Assembly: GCF_900168065.1 (NCBI RefSeq)
Contig: NZ_FUZZ01000002.1
Span: 372,001-436,000, forward strand
DNA length: 64,000 nt
Direction: 5' to 3'
Source: Chitinophaga ginsengisegetis
Lineage (GTDB): Bacteria > Bacteroidota > Bacteroidia > Chitinophagales > Chitinophagaceae
A model generated the notes under the pieces. That model saw only the letters and a list, made by a program, of their open reading frames with translations. It did not search any database and was not told the origin of the DNA. How positions within the stretch are numbered: the first letter of the stretch is position 1; the number at the start of each line of letters is the position of its first letter. The position numbers were made by a program, and so were the translations under genes. Shown here one piece after another: positions 45,766 to 55,471 of the stretch.

Positions 45766-46914
45766 ATGTTTAAACAGTATATCGGTTGGAAGTTTGTACT
45801 GGCCTCCATAGCAGTGCTCATCATAGGCACTACTATCTGGTTTGTAAGTAATTTATCCCGGAACATTCAGGAGGAAGAAAGAAAAAAAGTTGCTACCTGG
45901 GTGGAAGCCAACCGCGAACTCCTGCGGGCAAGTTCCGAAGCCAACCTTAACCTGGCAGTAGACATCGTTACCAACAATACCACCATCCCACTGATATTAA
46001 CCGACGAAACCGGCAAGATCCTCGATAGCCGCAACCTCGACTCCATGCGCATTATGCAGGACCCCCACTTCCTGAACAACGAACTGCAGGCATTTAAAAA
46101 GCAACATCCGCCGTTTATCATGGAAGTGGATTCCAAACAGAAACTATATAACTACATCTACTACGGCGATTCGCTGATTCTCCGGCAGATCCGCTACTAC
46201 CCGTACATTCAGCTGATAGTGGTGACCCTTTTCATTGCCATTGTACTCTTTGCCCTGTCCAGCACCAACCGCGCCACCCAAAACCAGGTGTGGGTAGGAC
46301 TGGCCAAAGAAACGGCCCATCAGCTGGGCACGCCCCTCTCCTCTATGGAAGCCTGGCTGGAAATCCTCCGCGACAACGAAGCCAATGCCACCATCGTAAC
46401 AGAACTCTCCAAAGATGTAGACCGCCTGAAACTGATCACCGACCGCTTCTCTAAAATAGGAAGCGTTCCAAAACTGGAAGAGAAAGACATCGTGGCACAA
46501 ATAGAAAACATGACCAATTACATCCGCAAACGGGCGCCCCAGAAGGTGATACTCACCGTTCACAGCGCGGAAGAAGAGCTGCCTGCTATGTTTTCTCCCC
46601 CGCTTTTCGACTGGGTTGTGGAAAACTTATTAAAAAATGCCCTTGATGCGATGGAAGGAAAAGGAAAGATCGATATTACCATAGAAAACCACCCTACTTT
46701 TATCACCATCGATGTAGCCGACACCGGTAAAGGCATCCCTAAACTGAGCTTCGAAAAAGTGTTCAAACCCGGATTCAGCACCAAAAAGCGGGGATGGGGC
46801 CTGGGCCTGTCGCTGGCCAAACGGATCATTGAAGAATACCACCGCGGCCGGCTGTATGTGAAGTCGTCCGAAATAAATAAAGGCACCACTTTCCGGATCC
46901 TATTACGGAAATAA
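45766..46914 (+). CDS. Sensor histidine kinase
   Basis: 382 residues. Two membrane spans (about 10-30 and 148-166) flank a small periplasmic sensor. The phosphoacceptor His185 is in AKETAHQLGTPLSSMEAW, and the ATPase domain has NLLKNALDAMEGKG (N box), DTGKGIPKLSFEKVF (G1) and GWGLGLSLAKRIIEE (G2). No response regulator adjoins it. Confidence 0.94.
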   Translation: MFKQYIGWKFVLASIAVLIIGTTIWFVSNLSRNIQEEERKKVATWVEANRELLRASSEANLNLAVDIVTNNTTIPLILTDETGKILDSRNLDSMRIMQDPHFLNNELQAFKKQHPPFIMEVDSKQKLYNYIYYGDSLILRQIRYYPYIQLIVVTLFIAIVLFALSSTNRATQNQVWVGLAKETAHQLGTPLSSMEAWLEILRDNEANATIVTELSKDVDRLKLITDRFSKIGSVPKLEEKDIVAQIENMTNYIRKRAPQKVILTVHSAEEELPAMFSPPLFDWVVENLLKNALDAMEGKGKIDITIENHPTFITIDVADTGKGIPKLSFEKVFKPGFSTKKRGWGLGLSLAKRIIEEYHRGRLYVKSSEINKGTTFRILLRK

Positions 46915-46946
46915 CGACCCTTTTCAGTAAAATATGAATAAAAAAA

Positions 46947-46977
46947 TTTGCTTATTTTAAAAAAGCCATTATTTTTG
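46947..46977 (+). promoter_or_regulatory. Promoter of tRNA-Leu
   Basis: TTTG (46947-46950), 19 nt, TATTTTTG (46970-46977), 18 nt before the tRNA: a full -33/-7 match. Confidence 0.8.
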
Positions 46978-46995
46978 CACCCCATTCTACCAGAT

Positions 46996-47079
46996 GCGAA
47001 GGTGGCGAAATTGGTAGACGCGCTACTTTGAGGTGGTAGTGCCTGAAAGGGCTTGGGAGTTCGAATCTCCTCCTTCGCA
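46996..47079 (+). tRNA. tRNA-Leu (GAG)
   Basis: 84 nt. Acceptor GCGAAGG/CCTTCGC, D-arm with GGCGAAATTGGTAGACGC, anticodon arm CTACTTTGAGGTGGTAG (anticodon GAG), a long variable arm TGCCTGAAAGGGC, T-arm GGGAGTTCGAATCTCC. CCA not encoded. Confidence 0.95.
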
Positions 47080-47084
47080 CACAC

Positions 47085-47122
47085 AAGAGACAAACAGGGT
47101 TATCCTTGTTTGTCTCTTTTTA
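47085..47122 (+). terminator. Terminator of tRNA-Leu
   Basis: AAGAGACAAACA pairs with TGTTTGTCTCTT around a ten-base loop and runs into TTTT, 6 nt after the tRNA. Confidence 0.85.
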
Positions 47123-47146
47123 TTTTGGCGCAAAGCCTTGTCCAGC

Positions 47147-47463
47147 TTATATATCAGCGCCGACCCGGAAACCGCAGGAAGAGTGGCAATGATAATACAC
47201 ATATTTTTTACCGGAGCAACCGCGGGAGGCGCTGCTGGTCAGCAGCTTTCCGCATCGCGGGCATAGCAGCGTGCCGCGAAGCTGAAAGATCTCTTTGTTT
47301 CCCAGCTGGGTGGAATAAGAGGTCTTTCTGCCTTCCAGATAGTCTTGCACGTTGTAAAAAGCGCCTCTGAAATAATCGGCTCATGCAAACCAGGGTCATG
47401 CCGGCTTTCCTCTTCCTTGTGATCATTCAAATAAATTGACGTAATAGGTGAATTACAACAAGA
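47147..47463 (-). pseudogene. Serine site-specific recombinase fragment
   Basis: Two frames together read GLHEPIISEALF, then YNVQDYLEGRKTS and LRGTLLCPRCGKLL, and CSGKKYVYYHCHSSCGF: the recombinase and zinc-ribbon domains of a large serine recombinase. A one-base loss in a T run (plus-strand A5 at 47356-47360) breaks the frame. The N-terminal resolvase domain and the C-terminal end are missing. It ends 68 nt from tRNA-Leu, a favoured integration site, and is probably the scar of a lost mobile element. Confidence 0.8.
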
Positions 47464-47706
47464 GTTTCATGGTAGTAATCGCTGGATGGGGATTTCAAAG
47501 AGGATGTCTTCCAGAAAATCATGCCGGATGGGCCAAAGAAATTTATGAATACTCTTTCAGATTATCGTGATCTCACATTATTAAATATAGATATCCCGAA
47601 ACCGCGTATTATTCCGAAGGCTGATATATCATTCATTCTACAAAATCAGTGCAAAAATACCAGCCAGTCAAAGGTGGCATACGAATTTTCATCCCGAAAT
47701 CATTGA
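47446..47706 (+). pseudogene. Possible gene remnant of unknown family
   Basis: An open stretch (start ELQQEFHGSNRW) joins, after an apparent frame change near 47487, a stretch DGDFKEDVFQKIMPDGPKKF that runs to a stop at 47706. Composition is protein-like but no family is recognised. It adjoins the recombinase scar, so it may be cargo of the same element. The remaining sequence to 47878 holds only the hairpin at 47733-47757. Confidence 0.25.
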
Positions 47707-47724
47707 GTACCCGGGGAAACCAGA

Positions 47725-47757
47725 AAAGAAAAGCCCTGCATATAAAATAAGCAGGGC
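47725..47757 (-). terminator. Terminator of the TonB receptor/lipoprotein operon
   Basis: GCCCTGC and GCAGGGC pair across 11 nt; on the minus strand TTTTCTTTT follows. It lies about 120 nt after the lipoprotein stop at 47879. Confidence 0.65.
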
Positions 47758-47878
47758 AGAGATTTGCCTGGAAATGAAAATTGAACAGCTTAATACATTA
47801 TTGCATTTGTTGCTACCTGCAAAGTACAATAACATATAATACCCAATAGATCAAACCAGATCTCATATTCAATTTCCT

Positions 47879-48649
47879 TCAATAGATTGCATAATCCGGT
47901 AAAAAAAACCACAATCCACCTCCCAGGTCCAGTGCATTTAAAGTAATGATTTCGCGCTTTCCCGCTTCTATATAAATGCTGAAATATTCAGAGCCAATGC
48001 CGTCTGTAATAAATTCTCCTGTAGCTTTATTCTTTAGTTTGATAACATATATGATAGATGAGCCATCATCTTTTGTGGCCCTAACTGTTACTAAATTGGG
48101 ATGAAGCTTTCTTTTTTCCAGATCAGTCCATATAATACCTGTTTCTTCAAATAAGGAAGATTCACTATTCCATTTAAGAAGGTATGCATCTGTTTTGATA
48201 GCACCTGCGATTGCATCATCTGGTACACCATTAAAAAGAAAGAAAGAGGTGGAATCATCTGCCACATTCGCATCACTTACTTTCGAAAAGGTGTTTATCC
48301 CTAATGTCGGGCTATATGCAATTTTCAATGCCACTTTTTCTGCAGCACCAACAGTAATCGTAGTATCGAGTACTAAAGAATCAGTCCCGGCTTTTTTGAA
48401 TGAAATGGTGGTGGCTTCCCCAGCCGTTAACCTTTTGGGAATATCATTACCAATAATCCTTCCGGCAGCTAAAGTATCTATCTTTTCCCCTCCTACATAA
48501 ATATCTAAAGTAGTTGCTCCGGGCAATGCCAGCAGTTCCGCCGAGAAAGAGCCATAGTAATTTTTAACGCCATATCCTTCCTCATCCTTTGTGCAGGAAA
48601 AAATGAATATGGAAAGCGCCAATGCAAATAGTATAAATATCTTTTTCAT
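47879..48649 (-). CDS. Lipoprotein partner of the TonB receptor (DUF4397-like)
   Basis: 256 residues. Lipobox FSC with Cys19. NYYGSFSAELLALPGATTLD and YVGGEKIDTLAAGRII recall DUF4397-type beta domains; the second half is beta-rich. It starts 24 nt after the TonB receptor, so it is probably a cell-surface lipoprotein of the same uptake system. The ligand is unknown. Confidence 0.8.
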   Translation of the reverse strand: MKKIFILFALALSIFIFSCTKDEEGYGVKNYYGSFSAELLALPGATTLDIYVGGEKIDTLAAGRIIGNDIPKRLTAGEATTISFKKAGTDSLVLDTTITVGAAEKVALKIAYSPTLGINTFSKVSDANVADDSTSFFLFNGVPDDAIAGAIKTDAYLLKWNSESSLFEETGIIWTDLEKRKLHPNLVTVRATKDDGSSIIYVIKLKNKATGEFITDGIGSEYFSIYIEAGKREIITLNALDLGGGLWFFLPDYAIY

Positions 48650-48673
48650 TTTATTTAATGGTTTACGCGTTAT

Positions 48674-51600
48674 CTAAAAATTATAACTGAAGCTGAGTGA
48701 ATAAGTACGCCCCGGCGCACCTTCATAATCCAGCATATCCGTTCCTTTCTGGTACAGCAGCTCTTTGGTAGTAGGTGTATGCCCGTCCTGCGGTGTATAA
48801 GAACCATTATAACGGTTTACATAGATCAGGTACTTACTGTTCAGCAGATTACCCACATTCAGCTTTATTGATGCCTTATCTTTTAACAGCCTTACTGCCA
48901 GTTGGGCATCCAGCGATTGCATGGGCTGCTCGTACAGAGAGCCCACTTCATCAGTGCCTACCCGGTAAAAGCGATTACTGATCTTATTATAGCTCAGGCT
49001 CAGCGAAAATGATTTTTGGTCATAGTACAGGCCAGCATTGTACATAAAATTGCTGGCGCCGGATTGCGGCCTTTTTTCTTCCGCGCCGATGTTTTCCGTT
49101 ACATATAATTTGTTGGGGTTATTGGCATCCTGCCCCGTATAGCCGACCGTCATAGGCCTTACGGTTGCAAACAACCGGGTAAAATTACCATACAGAGTAA
49201 TGTTTTTCAGCACCGGTACACCCGTAAATGCCAGCGATTTGCGGGCTTCCGCTTCTATGCCTTTATTAATGGCATCTTTGTCGTTGCGCAACTCAAACAG
49301 CTTGTTTTGCATGGCAAATATTTCCATGGGATACAACAGTTTTTTGTAGAACAGCGAAAACGAAAGAACTTCGCCTGCAGCGGGGTACCATTCATAACGA
49401 AAATCAAGATGATGGATCTTGGTAGAGGTGATAGGCGACTGGCTCCAATAGCTGCCACCCAGTTCAAAATCATATTCCCTGAAAAAGGCTATCTCCCGCA
49501 AGTCCGGTCGGATGATGCTTTTTGAATATGCCAGCCTCAGGTTCATTTTAGAGGTAAGGCTATAGGTAAGGTTAGCGGAAGGAAAGAAATTCCAGTCAGG
49601 CTCGCGGTTATACAGATCACTATAATCGGTAAGATCGCCGTTATTTTTTTTCTGGTTGGTTACAAAGCTTTCCAGGATGGCATTTGCGCCATTCAGATTG
49701 AAGTATTCTGCTCTTACACCGTATACCAACCGCAATTTGTTGGCTATTTTATTGTCCATCATCAGGTAACCTGCATGAAGGGTAGGTTTTTTATGAAAAT
49801 CATCACCAAATTTTGAAGCGTAGATCTCTCCTCCGCCTGCCGGATTAAAGGCCTCACTCAACGGCTCAGGATTACCATCCGTAAACCCTTTGGAGCCTGT
49901 AATCAGCACCCAGAATAACCGGTCTTTGTTCCATCCGGTATAACCGGCTTTCAACATATTGGTAACCGGAAGGCGGCCTAACGAAAAACGGAAGGGAACA
50001 GAAAGGTCAGCATTCCAGCCCCAGTCCTTTTCATAGGCACGGCTCCACCAGCGTAAAGCGCCTGCGCTTACACCTCCGCTAAGTGCGTTGGTAACGCTGA
50101 AGTCGGCCGTGGCCACATCGGGCCCGTCTGTTTTGCTTCCCACATAGCCAAAATTCGCCTGTTTATTATCAGGTTTCAGCCTGTCCAGCACCGTATAATT
50201 TGCGGCAAGGTTCAGCTTTACGCCATTGCGGCCGATCTGGTGTTCTGTTTTTAACTGGTTCTGCCATAGCCTGGTGGCAGTAAGCATATCATAATACCCC
50301 ACGTTCTGCCCATGATCCTGCTGGTTGCCCGTGCCCAACACAAACTGCTGGTCAAGTGTACGCAGGTAAATGCTTTGCAAACTTAGCTTGTGATGCCTGT
50401 TGTGATAGCCGATACCTGCCGTTGCGCCCAGGTTGCTCACAAATCCATAACGCTTACCGGAAAATCCAGCCTCCTCATTACCGGAGGGCAGATAGCCGTC
50501 CCGGCTCATGCGGATATCCTGCGTTTGCCAGGTACTGCGATAACTGGCGGACGCCATAAAACCCAAAGATTGTTCTTTAGGCAAATGCACTACTTTCCCT
50601 GCTGCAATTTGTCCATTATAGGCCGGCCCGGGCTTGTAATTTTTTAATCCCCAGTTGTTAGAAAACAGGGAGGGATCCTTCAGTATCCTGTCATCCTGGG
50701 AGCCTGCATCAAAATGGCCGCTGCTCACAATGGCGGCATAGCTTTTCCAGTCGGTGGTCCCCAATAATTTCCTGTCGTCAGGTATGCTGCCGGTATATTC
50801 ACCTTTCCCGATAACCGGCGACCGGAAGGTTTTACCCGTCGTTTTATCATTGACTGCAGTGCCGACCGTTATTGAAAAAAAATCATCCGTAGGAATATCT
50901 TTGGTATTGATCTGCACCAGTCCGCCTCCGAACTCCGCACTCAGGTCGGGGGTAAGTGTTTTGGTCACCACCACATTGTCCACCAGGTTGGAAGGGATAA
51001 TATCATAGCTGAAGTTCTTTCGGTTTAGCTCAGTGCTGGGCATTATCTGCCCGTTCATCATTGCCTGGTTGTAGCGTTCGCCCAATCCGCGGACTACCAC
51101 ATATTTATTATCCAGGCTCGTCAGCCCACTGATGCGTTTCAGCGTTTCCGCAATATTCTTATCCGGTGTGCGGTCTATCTGCTCTGCGCTGATCCCATCG
51201 GTAATACCTGCATTGTTTTTCTGACGTACATACAGCGATGCCACGCTTTCCTTTTTGGCTGAGGATCTTACCACGATGGCGGCCAGCGTGTTTTTCTTCT
51301 TCTTTAGCGTTACATTCAATTCAAAAACCTGGCTATCCTGTACCGCAATATCAGTCACCAGTTTTTTCCCATAGCCTACAGAAGATATCTCTGCTTCGTA
51401 TTTTCCTTTGGATAGTATAATACTGAAAGCACCATCGATACCACTGGTGGTGCCCTTGCTGCCGATGCGGACGGTTACACCCGGAAGCGGCTCACCGGTT
51501 TCTTCATCGATGATTTTACCCGTAATACGTCCGGGGGATTTTTCTGGAAACCCAGTTGGGATAGTATCCCTTTTATGCTCCGGCTTAGGGCCGGACTTCA

Positions 51601-51952
51601 CCGAAATATTGCTCTCCCTGATTGCAAACTGCAATCCGTATTGCTTTTGAAGTAGTGTCAGTACTTCACCTAACTTTATCCCTTCTGCCTTGAAAGCCGG
51701 GATCTTTACGGCAGCTAATTGCTCCTGTGCATACGTGAATTGGTAAGCGCTTTGCTGATCCAGTAATTCAATAATTTTTAAAGCACTCGTCTGGTTTTGA
51801 AGGACACTCACCTTTTCTGTAAGGGCCGACAACTGTGCAGAAGCAGGTGATAACGACCCTAAAAAGAAAATAGCCAAGAGCAGGGAAAACAAGCGCTTTC
51901 GATTCTCCCCATTTTGACGGTTTTGTTTTTTTTGATTAAAATTGTAGTTCAT
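48674..51952 (-). CDS. STN-type TonB-dependent receptor
   Basis: 1092 residues. Signal region to about 40, STN domain at ~45-118 (TSALKIIELLDQQSAYQFTY), carboxypeptidase-regulatory domain at ~143-220 (GRITGKIIDEETGEPLPGVT), plug domain at ~235-345 (NIAETLKRISGLTSLDN, VVRGLGERYNQAMMNG) and a barrel to the end, closing SLSFSYNF. The STN domain makes it a transducer that signals to the FecR at 52040-52996 as well as an importer. A partner lipoprotein follows. Substrate unreadable; the operon has no degrading enzymes. Confidence 0.95.
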   Translation of the reverse strand: MNYNFNQKKQNRQNGENRKRLFSLLLAIFFLGSLSPASAQLSALTEKVSVLQNQTSALKIIELLDQQSAYQFTYAQEQLAAVKIPAFKAEGIKLGEVLTLLQKQYGLQFAIRESNISVKSGPKPEHKRDTIPTGFPEKSPGRITGKIIDEETGEPLPGVTVRIGSKGTTSGIDGAFSIILSKGKYEAEISSVGYGKKLVTDIAVQDSQVFELNVTLKKKKNTLAAIVVRSSAKKESVASLYVRQKNNAGITDGISAEQIDRTPDKNIAETLKRISGLTSLDNKYVVVRGLGERYNQAMMNGQIMPSTELNRKNFSYDIIPSNLVDNVVVTKTLTPDLSAEFGGGLVQINTKDIPTDDFFSITVGTAVNDKTTGKTFRSPVIGKGEYTGSIPDDRKLLGTTDWKSYAAIVSSGHFDAGSQDDRILKDPSLFSNNWGLKNYKPGPAYNGQIAAGKVVHLPKEQSLGFMASASYRSTWQTQDIRMSRDGYLPSGNEEAGFSGKRYGFVSNLGATAGIGYHNRHHKLSLQSIYLRTLDQQFVLGTGNQQDHGQNVGYYDMLTATRLWQNQLKTEHQIGRNGVKLNLAANYTVLDRLKPDNKQANFGYVGSKTDGPDVATADFSVTNALSGGVSAGALRWWSRAYEKDWGWNADLSVPFRFSLGRLPVTNMLKAGYTGWNKDRLFWVLITGSKGFTDGNPEPLSEAFNPAGGGEIYASKFGDDFHKKPTLHAGYLMMDNKIANKLRLVYGVRAEYFNLNGANAILESFVTNQKKNNGDLTDYSDLYNREPDWNFFPSANLTYSLTSKMNLRLAYSKSIIRPDLREIAFFREYDFELGGSYWSQSPITSTKIHHLDFRYEWYPAAGEVLSFSLFYKKLLYPMEIFAMQNKLFELRNDKDAINKGIEAEARKSLAFTGVPVLKNITLYGNFTRLFATVRPMTVGYTGQDANNPNKLYVTENIGAEEKRPQSGASNFMYNAGLYYDQKSFSLSLSYNKISNRFYRVGTDEVGSLYEQPMQSLDAQLAVRLLKDKASIKLNVGNLLNSKYLIYVNRYNGSYTPQDGHTPTTKELLYQKGTDMLDYEGAPGRTYSLSFSYNF

Positions 51953-52039
51953 AATAAATACTTGTGTTTAAAAAACGCAGGGTTTAAAAAACAAGGAGGT
52001 GTTCGTTGCACCTCTTTTGTTTTATGGTGATGAAATGAT

Positions 52040-52996
52040 TTATTGTATCGTAATAAGACTGTCCTTTATCGTATAATTCAAATCATGAACAAACAGAATA
52101 TTGCACAACGCATTTTGCCAGCTCGTTTTTTCAAAAGAAGAAGTAACCGTTTTACCGGCCAGCTTCCCGGAAGGATATACGATATGCAACCGGTAGTGTG
52201 CGGCCAGCCTGTCAAGTGCTTCTGTAAGGGGAATGCCGTTGAAAGATAATCCGCCGGTTGTCCAGGCGGTTACATTGGTTGTAATAGCAGTGGTAACAAA
52301 TGATTTTGTGGCCCGTTCATATCGTAACAAATGCCCGGGAGATAGCAAGGTTTTTTGCGTCACGCTATCGGTTGGGTAAACAGCTACTTTCCCTTCCAAA
52401 AGCGCCACCCGTATCTGGCTTTCTTTTGCACGGGCTTCCACATTGAAGGCAGTACCAAGCGCACGGACTTCAATATTGTCTGCCAGAACAATAAAAGGGC
52501 GAAGGTTGTCTTTATGCACTTTAAACCATACTTCCCCGCTCACGCTTACACGCCTGTCCTTTTCATTATACACCTTACCATACTGAATAGAAGAATTATA
52601 ATTCAGGATAACCTCCGTGCTGTCCGGCAAAAGCAGTTGCTGTATGCTGTGGGCATCACTTGAAAATACAAACCCCCTGTTTTTATCCTGTGATGTGCTG
52701 TAATCCCTCCAAAGCCAGCATGCCCAGGCAACTCCAGCGATCATAGCGGCAGCAGTTATAAGCCGCTTCCAGGGTCGGATGCCGATGGCATCCGGCGTAG
52801 GATGTGTTTTGCGCAAAACAGCACTCCGTAACCTTTCCCTGACCTTTTCTTTTTCTTCGGGTGTCCATTCGGTAGCCTGCTTACGTACATCCAGCCGCCA
52901 TAACCACTGCCAGAAAAGCGATTGCTCACCGGGACCCGCTTTTTGCTGCATAATGCGCCCCAAAAGCCGGTTCAAACGTTTTTTTTGTTGTGCCAT
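52040..52996 (-). CDS. FecR-family anti-sigma factor
   Basis: 318 residues. Cytoplasmic part to ~85, membrane span near 90-107 (RLITAAAMIAGVAWACWLW), FecR domain with SIQQLLLPDSTEVILNYNSS, GEVWFKVHKDNLRPFIVLA and ALGTAFNVEARAKESQIRV, and a C-terminal STN-like domain. Lies between the sigma gene (52-nt gap) and the TonB receptor. Confidence 0.94.
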   Translation of the reverse strand: MAQQKKRLNRLLGRIMQQKAGPGEQSLFWQWLWRLDVRKQATEWTPEEKEKVRERLRSAVLRKTHPTPDAIGIRPWKRLITAAAMIAGVAWACWLWRDYSTSQDKNRGFVFSSDAHSIQQLLLPDSTEVILNYNSSIQYGKVYNEKDRRVSVSGEVWFKVHKDNLRPFIVLADNIEVRALGTAFNVEARAKESQIRVALLEGKVAVYPTDSVTQKTLLSPGHLLRYERATKSFVTTAITTNVTAWTTGGLSFNGIPLTEALDRLAAHYRLHIVYPSGKLAGKTVTSSFEKTSWQNALCNILFVHDLNYTIKDSLITIQ

Positions 52997-53048
52997 ACAT
53001 TAAGTGATTGCACAACTATCTATGATGGGGGAGTGATCTTGTGTTAAC

Positions 53049-53666
53049 TTAATATGAACTCTCCAGCATACCCAGGAATGCAGGTAAGAGCAGTACAGCT
53101 TTCGGGGAATGTGCGCTGGCTTTGCGCAGCCTGCTCATAGCGGTTTTAAGATGTGATTTCACCGTTTCGGGAGAGATTTCCAGCTGTTCGGCGATACGGT
53201 TAACCGGCTGTCCCTGGTAATGCTTTAGCAAAAAGACCGTCCGCATTTGCTTGGGCATCAGGGCAACAACGCCATCCACCACCTCCCGGAGCTGGGCGTA
53301 CGCTGTTTCAAATTCGGTACTGTCCATATCCACGATGGCGGTATGTTCCGCGGAAAAACGGGCAAAAGCCGCATAATGCCTTTCCCGGAATCCTTTTTGA
53401 CGGAAATGATAGAGTACTTTATAATACAGGCAGGATACCAGGTAAGTTCGCAGTGAAGTGGTCAATACCACCGGCGTTTCCCGGCGCCATAACTCAACAA
53501 ATAACTCCTGTACTATGTCTTCCGCTTCACTGTCATCACCGGTTTTTTGTGCAGCCAGTTGGTACAACAGCTCCCAGTATTGCTCAAACAATTGCTCAAA
53601 AGCAGCCCTATCGCCCAGGCGGATGCTATCCAGCAGATCATTTTCCGAACGGTGAATAGAAGGCAT
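53049..53666 (-). CDS. ECF-type RNA polymerase sigma factor
   Basis: 205 residues. Region 2: SEAEDIVQELFVELWRRETP and LRTYLVSCLYYKVLYHFRQK; region 4: MRTVFLLKHYQGQPVNRIAE and LEISPETVKSHLKTAMSRLR. First gene of the sigma/FecR/TonB receptor/lipoprotein locus. The target is probably that operon. Confidence 0.94.
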   Translation of the reverse strand: MPSIHRSENDLLDSIRLGDRAAFEQLFEQYWELLYQLAAQKTGDDSEAEDIVQELFVELWRRETPVVLTTSLRTYLVSCLYYKVLYHFRQKGFRERHYAAFARFSAEHTAIVDMDSTEFETAYAQLREVVDGVVALMPKQMRTVFLLKHYQGQPVNRIAEQLEISPETVKSHLKTAMSRLRKASAHSPKAVLLLPAFLGMLESSY

Positions 53667-53865
53667 AATGGCTCTTTTTCAAAATCTTCAAAATTATTTA
53701 CTTATTGTTAAGTTAATGTTATGGGATAAGGAACTACCATTAGTTTAAAGATTAGGCAAATTGAACCCAAATTTTGAAATTCGCCATATTATCTATAAAC
53801 TTAACAAATTGGGTAGCCCGGCTATAGTTGTCAAGCTTCAAGGATTCTATTATTAATCTATCGCT

Positions 53866-53873
53866 TATTTTCG
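53866..53873 (+). promoter_or_regulatory. -7-like box 4 nt before a Crp-family start
   Basis: TATTTTCG, then AAAA, then the ATG at 53878. The same octamer at the same distance precedes the AraC gene at 2571. Predicts a leaderless mRNA. Confidence 0.4.
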
Positions 53874-53877
53874 AAAA

Positions 53878-54474
53878 ATGCATATCGACCATCATCCATC
53901 TGCCGAAGACGTTGAAAAAGTATTTGCACCATATTATAAAGCCGACATGAAGATATGGAAAGGGTTTTCGAGAAAGATCCAGGTTCGGAAATTTTCCAAA
54001 TCGGAGGTCATTAAAGATTACAATGCAATAGAAAAATACCTGAACATCATTGTGAAGGGGTCAGTAGGTCTGTTTGTGTGGAATGGTAACAGGGATATCT
54101 GCATCAACCTGTTATACGAATACAACTTTATGAGCGACTATCTTTCCTTTTTGAACCAGCAACCTACTGTTATTAAAACCGAAGCATTGGAGAATACTGT
54201 CCTATGGTCGATTTGTTATGCCGATTTAAATGCGCTCTACGCTGCAAACAAAACCGGACTGCGGATCGGTAAGGCCATTGCTGAAATTCTATATGTAAGA
54301 AAGCAGCGGGAGCAGATCAATCTTTTGACACAAAATCCCGAAGAACGCTATCTTCAGCTCATCACAGAACGACCCGAAATATTTCAGCGTACCCCACTTA
54401 AGGTCATCGCCTCTTACCTGGGTTTAACAGCAGAAAGTTTAAGCCGCATCAGGAAAAGAGTTACAGAACGATAA
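53878..54474 (+). CDS. Crp/Fnr-family regulator
   Basis: 198 residues. A degenerate cyclic-nucleotide-binding-like barrel (EKYLNIIVKGSVGLFVWNGN, CINLLYEYNFMSDYLSFLNQ) and a C-terminal winged helix (TPLKVIASYLGLTAESLSRI). The phosphate-binding Arg of true cAMP receptors is not evident, as in most Bacteroidota Crp-like proteins. 56 nt before a CPBP protease gene. Effector unknown. Confidence 0.9.
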   Translation: MHIDHHPSAEDVEKVFAPYYKADMKIWKGFSRKIQVRKFSKSEVIKDYNAIEKYLNIIVKGSVGLFVWNGNRDICINLLYEYNFMSDYLSFLNQQPTVIKTEALENTVLWSICYADLNALYAANKTGLRIGKAIAEILYVRKQREQINLLTQNPEERYLQLITERPEIFQRTPLKVIASYLGLTAESLSRIRKRVTER

Positions 54475-54530
54475 AACTTACCCAAAGTCAATTTTATTCT
54501 CCTTTCTTTCTTATAGCTTCGGACTATTTT

Positions 54531-55235
54531 ATGAAAGGCAAGATCAATATCCCGGCAATTATTTTATTCTATATCATAGCGGTAGCTTTGAGGTTTTTGG
54601 CCGTTAAGACCACATTATTGGATCATGTAGACAACGAGTACCTGAAAATCCTCTTGCGCGGTATCGGGCCAACGATTGGCGCTGTTGCAGCTTTTACCTT
54701 GTTTCAAATTCCATCGGGCCTTTCTTTAAAAGGAATTTACAAAAATCTCCTGCTGCCTTTTGTGGTATATTGGATCTTGCCGGCCGCATTGATCGCCTCC
54801 GTTTATTATTTGCAGCGTGGCCAGTTTCCTATCGTATTAATGTTTACCGTTTTAGTATATGGATTATTGGAAGAGATCGGCTGGCGCGGTTTTTTGCAGC
54901 AGCAGCTAAAACCGCTTCCGAAGATTTATGCTATAATCATAATCACGATTCTCTGGTTTAGCTGGCATCTGAATTTTGATTTAAGTACAAGTAATTTTAT
55001 TTTCTTCGGAATCATTTTCTTTGGTACCTGGGGCATTGGAAAAGTATATGATAAAACGGCTTCCCTGCTGGCTGTTGCAGGCGTTCATTCGCTGAACAAT
55101 TTTTTCCGGAACGGACTACATGAAACAGAACTTATATTGATAGCGGTATTACTGGCGATCTGGATAGTGTTTATTATTGGGTATGACAAAAAAAACGAAA
55201 TTACCGCTGCCGCAAACCTTAACGAGTTGAAATGA
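54531..55235 (+). CDS. CPBP-family intramembrane metalloprotease
   Basis: 234 residues, about seven membrane spans. The CPBP/ABI motifs are complete: GLLEEIGWRGFL (Glu114, Glu115, Arg119), WFSWHLNFD (His146) and GVHSLNNFF (His186). Family members cleave membrane substrates or act in immunity to bacteriocins. Preceded by a Crp-like regulator and overlapping by ATGA a broken DUF2268 gene. Confidence 0.9.
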   Translation: MKGKINIPAIILFYIIAVALRFLAVKTTLLDHVDNEYLKILLRGIGPTIGAVAAFTLFQIPSGLSLKGIYKNLLLPFVVYWILPAALIASVYYLQRGQFPIVLMFTVLVYGLLEEIGWRGFLQQQLKPLPKIYAIIIITILWFSWHLNFDLSTSNFIFFGIIFFGTWGIGKVYDKTASLLAVAGVHSLNNFFRNGLHETELILIAVLLAIWIVFIIGYDKKNEITAAANLNELK

Positions 55236-55459
55236 ACATCATAAAATCTATTTATTTATACCTGTCCCTGTTCTTTTCCGGCACCTTTGCTGCAAATGCA
55301 CCAAACATCGTGACCGACGACATTACTCATTTCTGAGAGGCGTATGACCGTATCATTTCAACAACAGACAGCTCCATGCAATACGCCTATCTAAATGATC
55401 TGTTTATTGCCAAAGGGTCGCCCGGACTGAAGGTGGTCAGGGTTGATTTAATAATTTAA
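55232..55459 (+). pseudogene. Broken DUF2268-like gene fragment
   Basis: From the ATG at 55232 (ATGA overlap with the CPBP stop) a signal peptide and TDDITHF are followed by an in-frame TGA at 55334-55336 where relatives have TGG (Trp), then EAYDRIISTTDSSMQYAYLN and IAKGSPGLKVV before the frame ends at 55459. The match to the N-terminus of putative Zn-dependent DUF2268 proteases is clear, and the catalytic part is missing. Confidence 0.7.
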
Positions 55460-55471
55460 ACCCTAAATATT

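Noticed and set aside
47033..47370. Plus-strand frames starting inside tRNA-Leu
   Set aside because: They start in the tRNA, cross its terminator and run antisense to the recombinase fragment.
46996..47760. Direct repeat (att site) of the tRNA-Leu 3' end
   Set aside because: No second copy of the tRNA end was seen downstream within the window, so att boundaries cannot be placed.
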